Shown in pieces: positions 1 to 12,763 of a DNA stretch of 64,000 bases (positions within the stretch are counted from its first letter, which is position 1; every line of letters starts with the position of its first letter). Both the position numbers and the translations under genes were made by a program. Origin of the DNA: Mastigias papua (taxonomy: Eukaryota > Cnidaria > Scyphozoa > Rhizostomeae > Mastigiidae). Location: NCBI GenBank assembly GCA_964019165.1, contig OZ025281.1, forward strand, positions 4,615,240-4,679,239, given 5' to 3'. Below the pieces are notes generated by a model. The model ran no database searches. It saw nothing but the letters and a program-made list of their open reading frames with translations, and was not told where the DNA came from.

Positions 1-1104
1 AGCTTTTGATACGCTCAATAGATTGTAAGACAAATCTTTCACCAGCAATACATCTGCAAGTCGGCATCTCTTTATCTTTCCATTTGGTAGATGCATATCT
101 AAGATCACATTGCCTTTTCCAGTAGCTCTAACGGAGTATCCATCACCCACCGTGATGTCTTGTGATACGTCCAACACAGAGATATGGTCAAAAGCTTCTT
201 CATCATTGCACATGTGACAAGTCGCACCAGAATCTACAATCCAGTTGCTCATCTTGCTCGTAGCTAAAGCGTGTTCAACCACCAACCCAACGATCTCCTC
301 ATCCTCGTCAGTCTCCTCCTGCTCAGCAGCACATGCTTTCTGCTTCTTAGGTGGTTTCTTGACGAAGTTTCTTTGATGGGCATCGTGGTCTTTTCCAGAA
401 CTTTCTGCGAGCTTCCAGCATTCTCTTTTGATGTGTCCAATCTTGCGGCAGTGATGACATTTTGGTCCCTTTCCAGCTTTTCGATGCTTCGACGGCATTG
501 CTTTCACCTCGGCATCCTCGGCAACTTCCTTTTCTCTCCGTTTGCTTTCTTCGTGCAGCAATCTTTCTGTAACAACTTCCAGTTTTGGTACCTCAGGACT
601 TGCTTCCAGAGCTGTTACCAACATATCGTATGATTCCGGCAAGCTTGCCAGTAAATGGACGACTTGGTTCTCTTCATCTAAAGGATCCCCTATGATGGAC
701 AGCTCGTCAAATATTTCCGTCAGGGCTTTTACGTGTTTCTGCACTGATTGACCATCCTTCAGCTTTAAGTTGTGCAATTTTCTTCTCAGTGTCAACTTGT
801 TTGCCCACGTTTTCTTTTGAAACTGGTCTGCAAGTTTCTTCCATACAGCGACTGGATCTTCAGGGTCTGGTCCAAGCAAATATAAGAGCTTTGGTTCCAC
901 CGACAAAACAATTGTCGCTAATGCACGATCTTTTCTCAGCAAGTACTTTGCTCTGCCATTTTCAGCATCAGGTTCCCCTTCGGCTCCTGTGACAATGTTC
1001 CACAGTCCGTCTTTTATCAGCGCCATTTTACACTGGATTTTCCAAGTCGCATAATTGTTGCCATTCAACGGTTTGATCAAAAATTTCGTCGTTTCTGCTG
1101 CCAT
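1..1104 (-). CDS. Ty1/copia gag-protease, open to the window edge
   Basis: This is the N-terminal part of a copia-type gag-pol polyprotein. It starts at the ATG at 1104 and stays open for 368 codons to position 1, where the window cuts it. Gag packages the element RNA and the protease matures the polyprotein. The first ~230 residues look like the copia gag domain (Retrotran_gag_2/UBN2 type; NYATWKIQ near the start). A CCHC zinc knuckle follows (CHHCRKIGHIKREC, + strand about 424-465). After an acidic linker comes the protease motif WIVDSGATCHM (about 221-253), with the catalytic Asp in DSGA. I found no stop or frameshift across the whole stretch, unlike nearly every other element here. With its primer site and LTR just upstream, this suggests a young, possibly active copy. 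Integrase and reverse transcriptase would lie beyond the left edge. Confidence 0.93.
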   Translation of the reverse strand, partial: MAAETTKFLIKPLNGNNYATWKIQCKMALIKDGLWNIVTGAEGEPDAENGRAKYLLRKDRALATIVLSVEPKLLYLLGPDPEDPVAVWKKLADQFQKKTWANKLTLRRKLHNLKLKDGQSVQKHVKALTEIFDELSIIGDPLDEENQVVHLLASLPESYDMLVTALEASPEVPKLEVVTERLLHEESKRREKEVAEDAEVKAMPSKHRKAGKGPKCHHCRKIGHIKRECWKLAESSGKDHDAHQRNFVKKPPKKQKACAAEQEETDEDEEIVGLVVEHALATSKMSNWIVDSGATCHMCNDEEAFDHISVLDVSQDITVGDGYSVRATGKGNVILDMHLPNGKIKRCRLADVLLVKDLSYNLLSVSKA

Positions 1105-1287
1105 AATGTAATGTGGACTCGCCTTTCCAACGTCGTACGTTAACAGCTATTCTCAATCCAAGTACTCTGTGCAAACGATGTAACGAACAAGCTGACCAAA
1201 ACAAACAAGCCACGAACTTTAACGATGGCGTCTGCTTCAAGGTATGTACCGCACGTTAGGCCTACCTTTTTCACCAGTCTCTGGTGA

Positions 1288-1301
1288 CTGGGCCCATAAC
1301 C
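1288..1301 (-). promoter_or_regulatory. Copia primer-binding site, half-tRNA iMet type
   Basis: On the minus strand GGTTATGGGCCCAG directly follows the LTR end. It is complementary to the anticodon stem-loop of initiator tRNA-Met, not to the tRNA 3' end. Use of a cleaved internal half of initiator tRNA is known for copia elements, so this fixes the element class and the LTR boundary at 1302. Confidence 0.85.
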
Positions 1302-1405
1302 TGTTGAATTTTCGCAGAGTAGTGTCAAGAAAGTAGAATTATACTTCTGACTTTTCGTTATTTCTTCTCAACTAAAAATCGCTTAAAAGTATTTACAAAA
1401 TGGGG

Positions 1406-1413
1406 TTTATATA
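1406..1413 (-). promoter_or_regulatory. LTR TATA box
   Basis: TATATAAA on the minus strand lies about 100 bp before the LTR end and 15 bp downstream of the nearest heat-shock-like element. Transcription would start near 1380, leaving a short R-U5 before the primer site. Confidence 0.6.
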
Positions 1414-1428
1414 TGTTCTCAAAAAATG

Positions 1429-1601
1429 TTCGGGAAAGTTCTAACAGAATATACTGGAAGGATTCCATTCAAATCTAACCTTAGCAATGTAAACAAAGTC
1501 TAGGAAAGTTCTTGATTGTTCCATCGAACGTTCTATTTACTAACGTGAATAAACAAATGTCTTATCGTAATCATATTAGAAATCTCTGGAAAGTTCCAGC
1601 A
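1429..1601 (-). promoter_or_regulatory. Three heat-shock-element-like arrays in the LTR
   Basis: The heat-shock factor site is inverted GAA units spaced 5 bp apart. At 1429-1441 TTCggGAAagTTC is a perfect three-unit site. At 1504-1521 GAAagTTCttGATtgTTC has four units in phase with one mismatch. At 1589-1601 GAAagTTCcaGCA has two perfect units and one near unit. The element is nearly palindromic, so it reads the same on the minus strand. All three lie upstream of the TATA box. Responsiveness to heat is inferred, not shown. Confidence 0.55.
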
Positions 1602-1764
1602 AATGTCTGACAAGAGTGCAGATTTTCAACAATATTAACAAACCAGCTCATAATGCTACAATGGAAGACTTTAAGATCATTTCTAAAAGCGATAACGCTT
1701 TTGATCTCCTTATTTATGAAAGCCTTCTTATTCAAAAGGATAGACCTAACCTCAACTCCCAACA

Positions 1765-2010
1765 GTCTTCCATTCCCTTAGTCCTTTTCTAATTGTTGTA
1801 TTTCCTGCACTCTTCTGTTTGCTCATTTCTTTTATGCTGCTTTTTTCTCCCCTGTTGTTTTTGACATATGTACGTGACATTATCCAAGCCCTATAGCATT
1901 TCCATCATTTTGATCTCACCTTTTGTGTCCCGTCTATGTAGACTTTATTTTCCATAATGTCATCCATTTACTGATAATGACTAATGTTTGAGTCGAAACG
2001 TTTAGGTCTA
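1765..2010 (+). mobile_element. 3' tail of a Penelope-like element, truncated
   Basis: There is no coding sequence, but the stretch resembles the 3' untranslated end of the PLE copy at 12.4-12.74 kb. Both are pyrimidine-rich and then share an atgtag...aatgtcat segment leading into a hammerhead-like motif and GAAACGTTTA. It abuts the copia LTR, so the rest of the element was probably lost or displaced. Confidence 0.45.
1966..2007 (+). ncRNA. Degenerate hammerhead ribozyme remnant
   Basis: Core-like CTGATAA (consensus CTGANGA, so G8 is changed) is followed by a T and a GACT/AGTC helix II with an 8-nt loop, then GAAA. Helix III is the palindrome ACGT. Helix I pairs ATTTA with TAGGT using two G-U pairs. 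The changed G8 should inactivate it. It marks the same PLE tail family as the other hammerheads here. Confidence 0.4.
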
Positions 2011-2026
2011 TCTAATGCTGATTATA

Positions 2027-2078
2027 TCTTAGCTTAACAGAATGTCTTAGCTTAACAGTATATGTCTTAGCTTAACAG
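2027..2078 (+). repeat. Short tandem repeat
   Basis: The 14-mer TCTTAGCTTAACAG occurs three times at 2027, 2045 and 2065 with 4-6 bp spacers. It lies just after the PLE tail. No function is apparent. From here to 2856 I see no gene. Confidence 0.7.
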
Positions 2079-2856
2079 CATGTATTGTTTAACTGAACAT
2101 CTCTAAAAGACGATAAAATTTCTCTATTATTTGTCGCAATTCTGGTACTAAAGTTCATAATCAAGCTGCACTTTCCTACAACGAAATCAACTTATTACTT
2201 CCATTACATATTTTCTAATTAGTTAAAAAAATATCTAAATAGCTAAAAACGTCTTTGTTCATTATTTCATCATTATCGGCAAGATTTTCAGCTGCATTGT
2301 CAGTGTTTCTGACTGCAAGTACTCATTTCATGTAAGCATTGGTTCAAAACAGCAAAGAGTGACTATGAACTACTTTCACCGAGCACTTCTGGGTCCCGTT
2401 GTTACAATGTCCTCTTGGCTCAACAGTAATAAGTGGGGGAGGGGTGGGGGTGTCTATTCCAAACGATGGAAGAAATCAATAGATGGGGGTTAGGGGTGTC
2501 TATTCCGAACTGGAGAGTACTCGTTGTCACTCGTACAAACGTGATTTATTTGCTTTTATCACTTACTTTACGTGCTACTCGAAGGGCTCAGCCTAATGGA
2601 CTACATAAGCTAAAACAGACTACTTCACAAAAGCATCGCATTTCACGTCGTCTTTATGCGAAATTTTTTTCGCCCAGTACTAAAACTGTCTTAACGTTTT
2701 CATGATTTCAGTAGTAACACTTTCTTAGGACACTCTTAGCTGAGACTATTCGAATGTGTGTAACACTGTACTATCACTCAGACAGACAGGCACTACACAA
2801 ACATAACACTAAAACTACAAATGATTTAAACTACAAATAATTTAAACCCCAGTTTT

Positions 2857-3117
2857 ATGGACGAAATTTTCTTGAAGAGAAGTGTCACATATAATTTGAG
2901 AAATACCAATACATTTTTACTTCCTATGACACATACAGTCAATCATGGTACTGAAACAATCAGATACAGAGGGTAGCGTATGTGGCACTCCCTTCCACAG
3001 GAAATAAAGGATTCAAATTCTGTGCAACAATTTAAGAATAAAATTAAATATTGGAAAAATGAAGGATGCGACTGCAGACTATGCAGGCAGTTCATTCCTT
3101 GGCTCGGTTTTTTATAG
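2857..3117 (+). pseudogene. LINE reverse transcriptase C-terminus (CR1/L2-like), broken
   Basis: This is the last ~86 codons of a non-LTR retrotransposon ORF2 on the plus strand. Recognisable pieces are VTYNLRNTNTFLLP, GTETIRYRG and MWHSLPQEIKDSNSV, followed by a CDCRLC cysteine motif near the end, which is the typical tail of LINE proteins common in cnidarian genomes. One in-frame TAG follows RYRG. Everything 5' (endonuclease and catalytic RT domains) is missing, as expected from 5' truncation during target-primed insertion. The 3' end runs into an AT-rich tail with (AATAAT)n-like sequence near 3280. Confidence 0.8.
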
Positions 3118-3845
3118 TTTTATACCATTTTTAATATGAAGTTTGTAAATTGATGTGAACTTTGTAATTTTATTGACTTGTTATTCTTGTATATATTTAT
3201 GTAACATTGCATTTAATTCGTTGGCTTGACTTAGCTTTTTACTTGTGGCTATGTATATTGCCAACTTAAAACAAATTGATAATAATAATGATAATACTAA
3301 AATACACAGATGATCGCAGAAAATCTACGCAAGGTAATCAAAAGGGATAATGGGCCTGCGTGAAAATTGGAAATTCAAGTGTGGATAAGCATATAATCTG
3401 TCTTCTTTGGTCTCAGAGATCCAATACTGGCCTTTCTTGAACTTTTGAGCAGCCGAGTACTGCTTTCATATAAACCACTTTCTTATCATATAAACCACTT
3501 TCTTATAAAATACGTGTAATTATATAGGCATACATGTACACGTAAGGAGCTCTTGAACTCATCTTGTCCGGCTTGGAACATGACTAATCACGTCCATTCA
3601 AATATAGACGTCATTGAGGTCCTTAACACCTTAAAATAGCTTTGATAAAAAATGCTAAAATGATGTCAGAATTATGCTAGATTTTAAATTATGCAAGATT
3701 TTATACTGAATGGCAAGTTACAGCCAAAGTTATGATAAATGCGTAATGCTATGCTAGATCTGGTCACACTGCGTTCACCTAATACAAGGAGGGCATAGTT
3801 CTAAAATTTTCCTGAAGGGCACTGCCCCAGACCCCTAAGCTTTCT
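3118..3845. other. AT-rich non-coding stretch
   Basis: This holds the LINE 3' tail, a 25-bp tandem duplication near 3468-3506 (ctttcttatcatataaacca units), and GGGCACTGCCCCAGACCCC at 3818-3836. Similar GC-rich tails recur near 14,050 and 29,040, so they are probably ends of a small non-autonomous DNA transposon. No gene is seen. Confidence 0.4.
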
Positions 3846-4602
3846 TCATCCCTCTTTGAACTGAATATGTGGATCATAGAGGAACTCGCGTCTTTGCAGA
3901 GTACTTGAAAGTATAACAGTCTTAGTAGGGAAAACATGTGCTTTTATGAAGTTAGCTTGGCTCCCTTCCAACTGGCAAAGTTGATTGGAAGGCCCTGCAA
4001 CCTCGATTAAATTACATGTCTCAAAGGTTGTGAAATTTCTTAATGCTTTTGCTATCTCTGGATGCAAATAGCAGTTTCAATGTAAAAAAAGTTATTTTTG
4101 ATATGATTTTGTCGTCCCATCCATCCATGGTAAACAGGTTAAATTTAGACGTTTCAATAAATATCTTCATTAGTACTGTATATCATATAATATATAGCGG
4201 AAGTGGTAGGTGTTCAAAAAGATGTGGCAATTTGAGTGAGTAAGCAAATTTTATCCCATTACCTGGATCAGCTCTTGCTCCACGGTGTTTCGCATCCATT
4301 AGTCCTCTCTTAAAAATAAAATGCTTGATTGGCTCATTGTCTTCCTCGTTCTCTGCTGCCTCTGCATCTGCTTGGATGCCACCATACACATCATCATCTT
4401 CATAGCTTTCCCTTGGCCTACTTTCATTATCCGGAGTCTCATAGCTTCTCTTTTCGCCTAAATAATTGCTATCGCCGCCATAAAAGTCATACACCTTCCT
4501 TTCTCTTGAAATACTGTCCCTTTCTAACTTGATATTAGCGTAGCAATGGCAAGTTAATGTGAGGCAGCCATAAATGAGCACTACGATCAGCGACTTCGGC
4601 AT
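3846..4602 (-). CDS. Candidate secreted preproprotein, two coding exons
   Basis: This is the best host-gene candidate. Exon A (4602-4263) starts MPKSLIVVLIYGCLTLTC, a clear signal peptide. An acidic proregion follows, with dibasic sites (GEKR, FIFKR) and the segment GLMDAKHRGARADP. A donor CCAG|GTAATG ends it at 4263. A 205-bp intron (4262-4058) ends in CATCCAG, and exon B (4057-3846) continues in phase to a TGA. It carries two cysteines (ETCN, QLC). The joined length is 552 nt, exactly 184 codons including stop. Upstream of the ATG, TTTCAG ends at 4613, suggesting a 5' UTR intron. The organisation fits a secreted peptide or hormone-like precursor processed after KR. I do not recognise the family, and the second exon is less certain than the first. 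Confidence 0.45.
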
Positions 4603-4612
4603 TGCGTTTGGT

Positions 4613-6181
4613 CTGAAAGTAAGTGTACAGCGTTAGTTATCTGACCACAAACTGTGTCAGTATTGGCAAAAATGAAAACAGACTATAAGGTAAAATGAAT
4701 TAATAATCATATTCAAAACATTATGTAGGATATACAACACATAAGTATTCTCCTATTGTTGCTGTTGCTATTCTAGATATAATGACATCCTTTTTTGTTC
4801 TAACAAACCTATTTGGAAAACATTGATAAACCAGAGAAGGCAGCAATCAAGATCGGTTTACCATTAATTCCAGATCGCTTCATTTTCCTATATTGCAATC
4901 AGGCTTTTAAGCAATCGGGCCTAAGTGGAGCTGTTATTCGTTCATCATTTGATTGTCTTCTTGAAAATTAGCGCAATTTGTAGTAACTTGCTGTCCAATG
5001 GCTAGGATTGTTGTTTCATTTTCGACCCTATCCATTGTGGATACGAATTTACCTATGGGGAAAATCCGAACTTCGGCAAAGACAACCTTCATTTGATAGA
5101 TTTAATGGATATGTCATGACTTAGGGTTTTCTCTACTTACTCCCGTAACTCAGTCTTGTATTCTCTTTCATATCACGCATGAGTGGTACAGAATACACAA
5201 AACATCTGCTGTTTGATGTTATGTGAAGAACAAACTATTTACAAGATAACGAATCTCCAGTGAGACGCGGGATTATCGTGTAGCTGATCGCGTAGCAATA
5301 ACCGAAGAATTAATGAAAAGTTAGAGAATATGTTAGAAACTATACGGAAATATGAATTAAATCTAGCCAATCAAATGTATAAGAATCTGAATTTACGTAA
5401 AAACTATCTGATAAACAGGAAAGGTGTGTGTCAGAAAATATACAAAAGATCATTAGCCAGAATATAGTCAAAGCCTAAAAGTAGATGTAAAATAAGTGAA
5501 AGAGAGCTAATTGCGTAAATGAACTTGAAAGAGAGACTAAGCTCAATCTACGAGGAAATATGATTCATTAGTGAGCAGAGCAAGAATGTTATCACGTATT
5601 AAAAATGAAAGATGAATTAGCAGGAAAAATTTGTATTCTGACAGAAAGCCCAAGCTCCGACTACAATTCAAGTAGAGGATAATAAAACGTCTGATTTATC
5701 TGCCTTCTTGCAACTTTATGAAAAGTTAACTGAAAACAATCATTACTTAAACCCCCAACTAGAATTAGAGTGAATGACCAACGATGTCCAATAAACATCC
5801 AAAGTGTATTCCTTGTAAAACTCGGGCCGGAGATCCATTCGGTCTCTTTTGCTTTCACTCCAAGGTAATGCCAAAGGTAATTTATAAGGCGTACTCTGGG
5901 GGCCTGGCCTCCCTTGCTAAAATCAACTAGCATTTTGTGGAAATTTAGCCCCTCCATAGCGTCAAAGGCGTGTTGCAGTGATCTTGTCTTTCAATGTTTC
6001 CTCTATGTCCATTATAAGTTTAAAGCATGTTCTTTTCGAAGCTTTTGATGTACCAGTCCTGTTTTCTGATATCCCTTACGATTGAATGCGTTGATTGTGA
6101 AAACGTCATTGAAGTAGTGTAGATAACTGTTAGTGTTTCCGTCAAAGCTATACAAGTGTTGATTACACTGTTTAGCTTGTT
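4613..6181. other. Upstream region without recognisable gene
   Basis: The upstream intron and exon of the preproprotein gene would lie here but cannot be placed. Between 5310 and 5760 a loose, stop-ridden lysine-rich reading on the plus strand may be very old mobile-element coding. I could not assign it. Confidence 0.3.
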
Positions 6182-6295
6182 CACAGAATATATAATAGGC
6201 AGAAAGGACACTCGGGTCTGCGCCTTTGTTCTGGAGGCATGTATTTCCAAATTTGTACACCACTATACTCGTTTTCAGTTTGAAGTTTACCGTAT
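6182..6295 (+). repeat. One arm of a TIR element (same family as 21,323-23,815)
   Basis: It begins CACAGAATATATAATAGGCA and continues with similarity to both ends of the 2.5-kb element at 21,323-23,815. A matching opposite end is not visible nearby, so this is a solitary or broken copy. Read in one frame it gives an NKGADPSVLSAYY-like peptide, which I regard as translated repeat and not a gene. Confidence 0.6.
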
Positions 6296-6649
6296 TGCTA
6301 GCCGTGGGAAGGGTTCGGTGTTAGATTAGGTAAAGACGAAATTCCACCATTCAGAATCATAAAGTTGCGGGACCTCCTCCGCGTAAAAACCGAAACATCA
6401 TTTCATACTGATTAGTTTATCGCCGATGACAACCGAGTCAACAAGGTCCCTCAGAGCAGGGATAACACTTTAGGCTGCAACTAACAAGTAGTGTTGGATG
6501 ATTTTAGCAGAACTTTGTATAAGACTATGAAATTACAGAGAAGTGATTGCTCCTATCATGCTTATTCTACCATTTAGCACTTGTTGACTGATCGCTGCTT
6601 ATATCTATACTTGTATACCACCATTTGTACGATTTCCATTGCTACAGCC

Positions 6650-7213
6650 ATACGTTTTTCTTTTATAGGAAACCGGTTTATAAGCAACCCAGTACTAGAC
6701 GCGCTAAATGTAAGAAACTTTTAGAACTACAACGAAAGAGTTAAGAAACTTTAGAAATTTCTGTGGTATTTCATAATTTGCGGTTTGGGACACATATTTC
6801 CTCCATGAATTTAACAAGTGACAACTAAAGTAAATTGTTTGAGAAAGATATGAGAAAGACCCTTTGGCAGAGAGAAAGATATGCGCATTTTATGATAAAT
6901 GGCATATTGGAACCATTACCTCATTACCTGGTTCAACGAAAAATTGGACCAATACCGTATACTTTTCGAGGACCAAAGTGAAGGGCGCATAAAGTTTACC
7001 GAAATTAACGATGTGGAAATAAGGTTGATTCAGATTTATAACCACACTAACCTCTTTTGTTTGCTATCATGCTAATAGTTTGCTCTCCACATGTTTTTAT
7101 ATCGTGTTCAATGCAATCTTTTTTCATCACACTAAGAAACTATTAGACCTAAAATGTGGCCAAAAATTGAGAAACTTTTAGCACCAAGCTATAAGCTAGG
7201 TTTCTTATCAAAT
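6650..7213 (+). mobile_element. LTR fragment, diverged copy of the Gypsy LTR at 51 kb
   Basis: This aligns along its length with about 50,998-51,545. Shared landmarks are a TTTATAAGCAACC start, AAGAAACTTTTAGAAC blocks, CTTTTCGAGGACCAAAGTGA, and AAAGTTTACCGAAATTAACG. Small gaps and many substitutions separate the copies. No primer site or gag follows, so it is a solo or truncated LTR. A LINE lies directly downstream. Confidence 0.75.
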
Positions 7214-7394
7214 ATGTGTACAGGGGAACAGAATACGACTATGTGCCCATTCAGAAGAGACAGAACAGAGCAAACTCAGTGTTCTTTGCATACAAACCAA
7301 AGACCGAAAATGCTCTGGGGATCATGTCTACTTTCCACAAAACACTAACTGGATAAAGGCTTAATGCGCATCAGACCCTCGGCTAGGAATACAC

Positions 7395-8705
7395 TTGACA
7401 ATAAAAAGTTTGGTTGTGGAATATTTCTTGACTTATGAAAAGCTTTGACACAATAAATCATTATATTCTACTCTCTAAGCTGGAACCTTATGGTATTAGA
7501 GGGAATGCCCTTGCATGGTCCAAATCATATTTATCAGATGGATACCAATAAGTTTCAATGAATGGGTTTAATTCTAACCTCTAACCTACCGAATATTCCT
7601 GGTGGTGTCCCACAAGGATCAGTGTTTAGACCACTGTTCTTCCTGATTTTTATTGATGATCCACCTAATACTACAAAAAGCTGAAAGTTTGCCTTTTTCC
7701 TGATGACACCAATATTTACTTTGAATCTCAAGTACTTGGTAACCATTACGAATGGGTAAATAATGAACTGAAATATGTTAAAAGATGGCTTGATGCAAAT
7801 AAACTTTATTGAACCTCAGTAAATTCAGTTACATAATTTTCTACTCTGCTACTTCAACATTTCCTTCTTACCTGTCAATTAAAATAGGGAAAAAGCATAT
7901 CACTAGAGCTAAACATGTTAAACTCTTAAGACTTTTTTTAGATGAACAGCTCAGTTGGAAACATCGCCTTATTGAACGTACAAAAACGTTAACTAGGAAT
8001 TGTGGAATCCTTTTCCAAATTAGTAAAACCTCCTCCAAACAAATACAGTGGTTAGTGTCTACACTGCTCGGTTCTTTCATGTCTTCACTATGGCATCATT
8101 ACCTGGGGTCAAACATACATATATTGAGCCTATATTCAAAATGCAAAAGAGAGCTGCCACGGCAATTCCCCATCAAAGCTATCTAGCACATTATCTTTCT
8201 ATCTTTAAAGAATTAAACTTAATTAGTCTTTCTGATGTATATCAACTGAAATTGTTAATATTTGTTTTTGAATCAACCAACAAGATAACATCTGCCTGCT
8301 TTCATAACTTTCTCTCATCAAATCATCCATGTATCATTAAGAGACGAGATAATCAGTACGTAGCGACTTTATAGTAGGTTAGGTAAAAACATGATACGAT
8401 AAGGTGCAAAATGTATTCAGTATATTGGGCCAACATTAAAAAATAACTTGCAAGTTGAACTCAGAAATATACTTTAGCAAACGACAAACACATTAAATAC
8501 ATAGCAACTAGGAGGGGGGGGGAGGGGAGGAGGCTCTCATCTCGTAGTCTAACTACTTTGAGAGCTCCTTCTGAAAGAATTTTACTGCATTGTCTAACAA
8601 TTTCTGCCGTTCTGTTAGTAAATTTTGTTTATTATTATATTGTATGCTATTATGTTGTTACACGTATCATGAAGTAGTAGAATATGAATTGTGAATTGAA
8701 TTGAA
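7395..8705 (+). pseudogene. LINE reverse transcriptase, heavily broken
   Basis: This is the plus-strand remnant of a non-LTR retrotransposon ORF2. RT motif A is readable as FGCGIFLDL followed by a stop and KAFDTINH. Motif B is GVPQGSVFRPLFFLIFIDD. The catalytic box reads FFPDDTNIYF, where the usual Ala before DD is Pro. The thumb and C-terminal parts continue as SWKHRLIERTK and YIEPIFKMQKRA across two frames. Several stops and frameshifts interrupt it. The 3' end carries short GAATT repeats near 8690-8705, like a LINE tail. The 5' end is missing. It cannot encode active protein. Confidence 0.85.
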
Positions 8706-9561
8706 TCGGCCCAAATGTATAGCATGCATTCGGGCAACTGGCAATAAACACAAGGAACTACATCAGAATGCAGAACTTTACAAAGTTGCGGTTCAATATG
8801 ATCTGAAAAACTCAATAACCTATTGCATTTCATATCTATCCCCATAAACTTTATGTAGAGGAGAACTCTACCAGAGTTGTTTCAACTGGGTAGCTTCACT
8901 TGATTCATTACTAATAAAGTAGGCAGCATTGTGCTTGCAGTTATTTAGCATTGTATTCATGCAGAGCCCAGAAGGCATACAGTACTCTTGCTATCAGCAT
9001 AACTCTCCATACCTAGGTGCTTATCACAGGAAATATCATAGAGTAGATTATTATTTAAGAGAGGTGTCATCCATCAAAAGAAAGCATATTTTATCATTTG
9101 TAGGAAGAGATTGTAGCATTTCCTTTAGAACAAAACATTTACATCTAAAGCAAACTTTTGACACTAAATGAATTGTATACTATATTGAAAAATAGAATAC
9201 TTTATCTAGGAATCTCTACAAATTCTGACAGATGAGGCAGGAAGTTAGACATTGCACACTTTTTCTACTTAATGTGGTAGGAGTACACACTTCTTAATAA
9301 CTATAATACCTACTATCACTAGCTTATATTTACTTGAAAAATTACACCAATTATCTAAGACGTTATAGGATTACTTAGACTATTAACGTTTAGTAAGTTC
9401 AAGCATGTTTTGCTTTCTCAGTCTGTTTGTTTTTGAAGAAATTAGAGACTGAGCAGGCTACATAAGTCATTCCCTCATCCTAAGGGACGGGTCATTGAAT
9501 ACTTGTAGCCAAGGGGTGGAAGACAATCTCATATATATGATGAAATTTTTGTTTTCCTCTC

Positions 9562-9563
<2 letters not shown>
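8706..9563. other. Non-coding AT-rich stretch
   Basis: No gene or repeat with clear ends is seen. A G-run lies just before it at 8514-8533. Confidence 0.3.

Positions 9564-9618
<55 letters not shown>
9564..9618. repeat. (AT)n microsatellite at the 3' end of PLE copy 1
   Basis: About 27 AT units lie just beyond the 3' end of the minus-strand PLE. The 16-mer AAGTGTAAGTATAGTC follows at 9626-9641. Confidence 0.9.
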
Positions 9619-9624
<6 letters not shown>

Positions 9625-9717
9625 TAAGTGTAAGTATAGTCACGTTCCAAGGATTGTAGAGAGTGCTCAATACTAGCGTAGAGCGATGTGATAGAGTATA
9701 CAATTCAAATCCACAAT

Positions 9718-9757
9718 GTAGCTACTTAAAGTTTCGTGTTTCCACTCATCAGGCTAC
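9718..9757 (-). ncRNA. Hammerhead ribozyme, PLE copy 1
   Basis: All core positions match on the minus strand. Helix I is 5 bp, GTAGC (9757-9753) with GCTAC (9722-9718). CTGATGA follows, then helix II GTG-GAAA-CAC, then GAAA. Helix III is ACT/AGT with a 3-nt loop (or ACTT/AAGT), and cleavage is predicted after GTA at 9723. It sits between the PLE stop codon (9792) and the (AT)n tract (9564-9618), where PLE pseudo-LTRs carry type I hammerheads. Cleavage is predicted from the fold only. Confidence 0.75.
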
Positions 9758-9791
9758 TAACATGAAGTTCGTTATGCATCGTCATTTAACG

Positions 9792-12210
<2,419 letters not shown>

Positions 12211-12221
12211 TTCTATACTTT

Positions 12222-12419
12222 TCTAGTGGAGTAGCAGTGACGCAGGCAGAGTTGTTTAGACATTTTACAGAAGCCAACCATCATGGATTTTTAGAGGATG
12301 TTAGTTTTCAAATTATAGATAGGGTATTTGGAGTTTCTAGACATAAGGAGGGATTCTGGCAGTTTAGACTACAGAGCTTTATACCTGAGGGACTTAACGT
12401 CAGATATGCAGATCATTAG
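12222..12419 (+). pseudogene. Penelope-like element copy 2, C-terminal fragment
   Basis: Only the last ~65 residues of the GIY-YIG endonuclease remain ([32 protein letters not shown]), ending in TAG at 12,417. The match is to the tail of PLE copy 4 (HHGFLEDIRVTIIDK), so copies 2 and 4 are one lineage, distinct from copy 1. The fragment starts within 30 bp of the (AT)91 tract. Severe 5' truncation is typical of PLEs. The 3' tail to 12,763 contains a hammerhead-like motif and ends at another (AT)n. Confidence 0.75.
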
Positions 12420-12697
12420 CAATCCCCTATGCACTTTCCTAGCGTTAATTGCTTCTTTTGTCCATTTTGCGTCTATCCAGCATCTATTCTTCTTTTCTTC
12501 ACACTTCTCGCACTCTTTGCATCACCTTATATGCTCTATATTATCCTCCTTTGTTTCTTACTTCACAGCTTCGGCCCTCCCCATATAATGTATTCTTAAT
12601 TTATCATGAGGTGTTAATAGGTAGGTCCCCCTTAGGTAATATCAATTGTGACCCCATTGTTATGTAGGTAATTTAAGCAGGCCCAATGTCATTGTAA

Positions 12698-12740
12698 GTT
12701 TAGTACTGATGAACATTCTGATCGAAACGTTTACTTAAAG
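12698..12740 (+). ncRNA. Hammerhead-like motif, PLE copy 2
   Basis: CTGATGA at 12,706-12,712 and GAAA at 12,724-12,727 match the core. Helix I pairs TTTAGTA with TACT-(T)-AAA, 7 bp with one bulge. Helix III is the zero-loop palindrome ACGT. Helix II (11 nt, ACATTCTGATC) does not pair well, so this copy is probably weak or inactive. Confidence 0.5.
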
Positions 12741-12759
12741 GATAGTATATTTGTGGTTT

Positions 12760-12763
<4 letters not shown>

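Larger units (their letters stand above)
1302..1764 (-). mobile_element. Copia 5' LTR
   Basis: On the minus strand the LTR begins TGTTGGGAGTTGAGG at 1764 and ends TTCAACA at 1302, immediately before the primer site. This gives 463 bp with TG...CA ends. It carries the promoter described in the next two entries. The partner 3' LTR lies outside the window, so the two copies cannot be compared for age. The start is inferred from the inverted TGTTG/CAACA ends. Confidence 0.75.

Noticed and set aside
4329..4532. Histidine-rich plus-strand frame
   Set aside because: Antisense of the signal-peptide exon; the minus frame has splice sites and a signal peptide.
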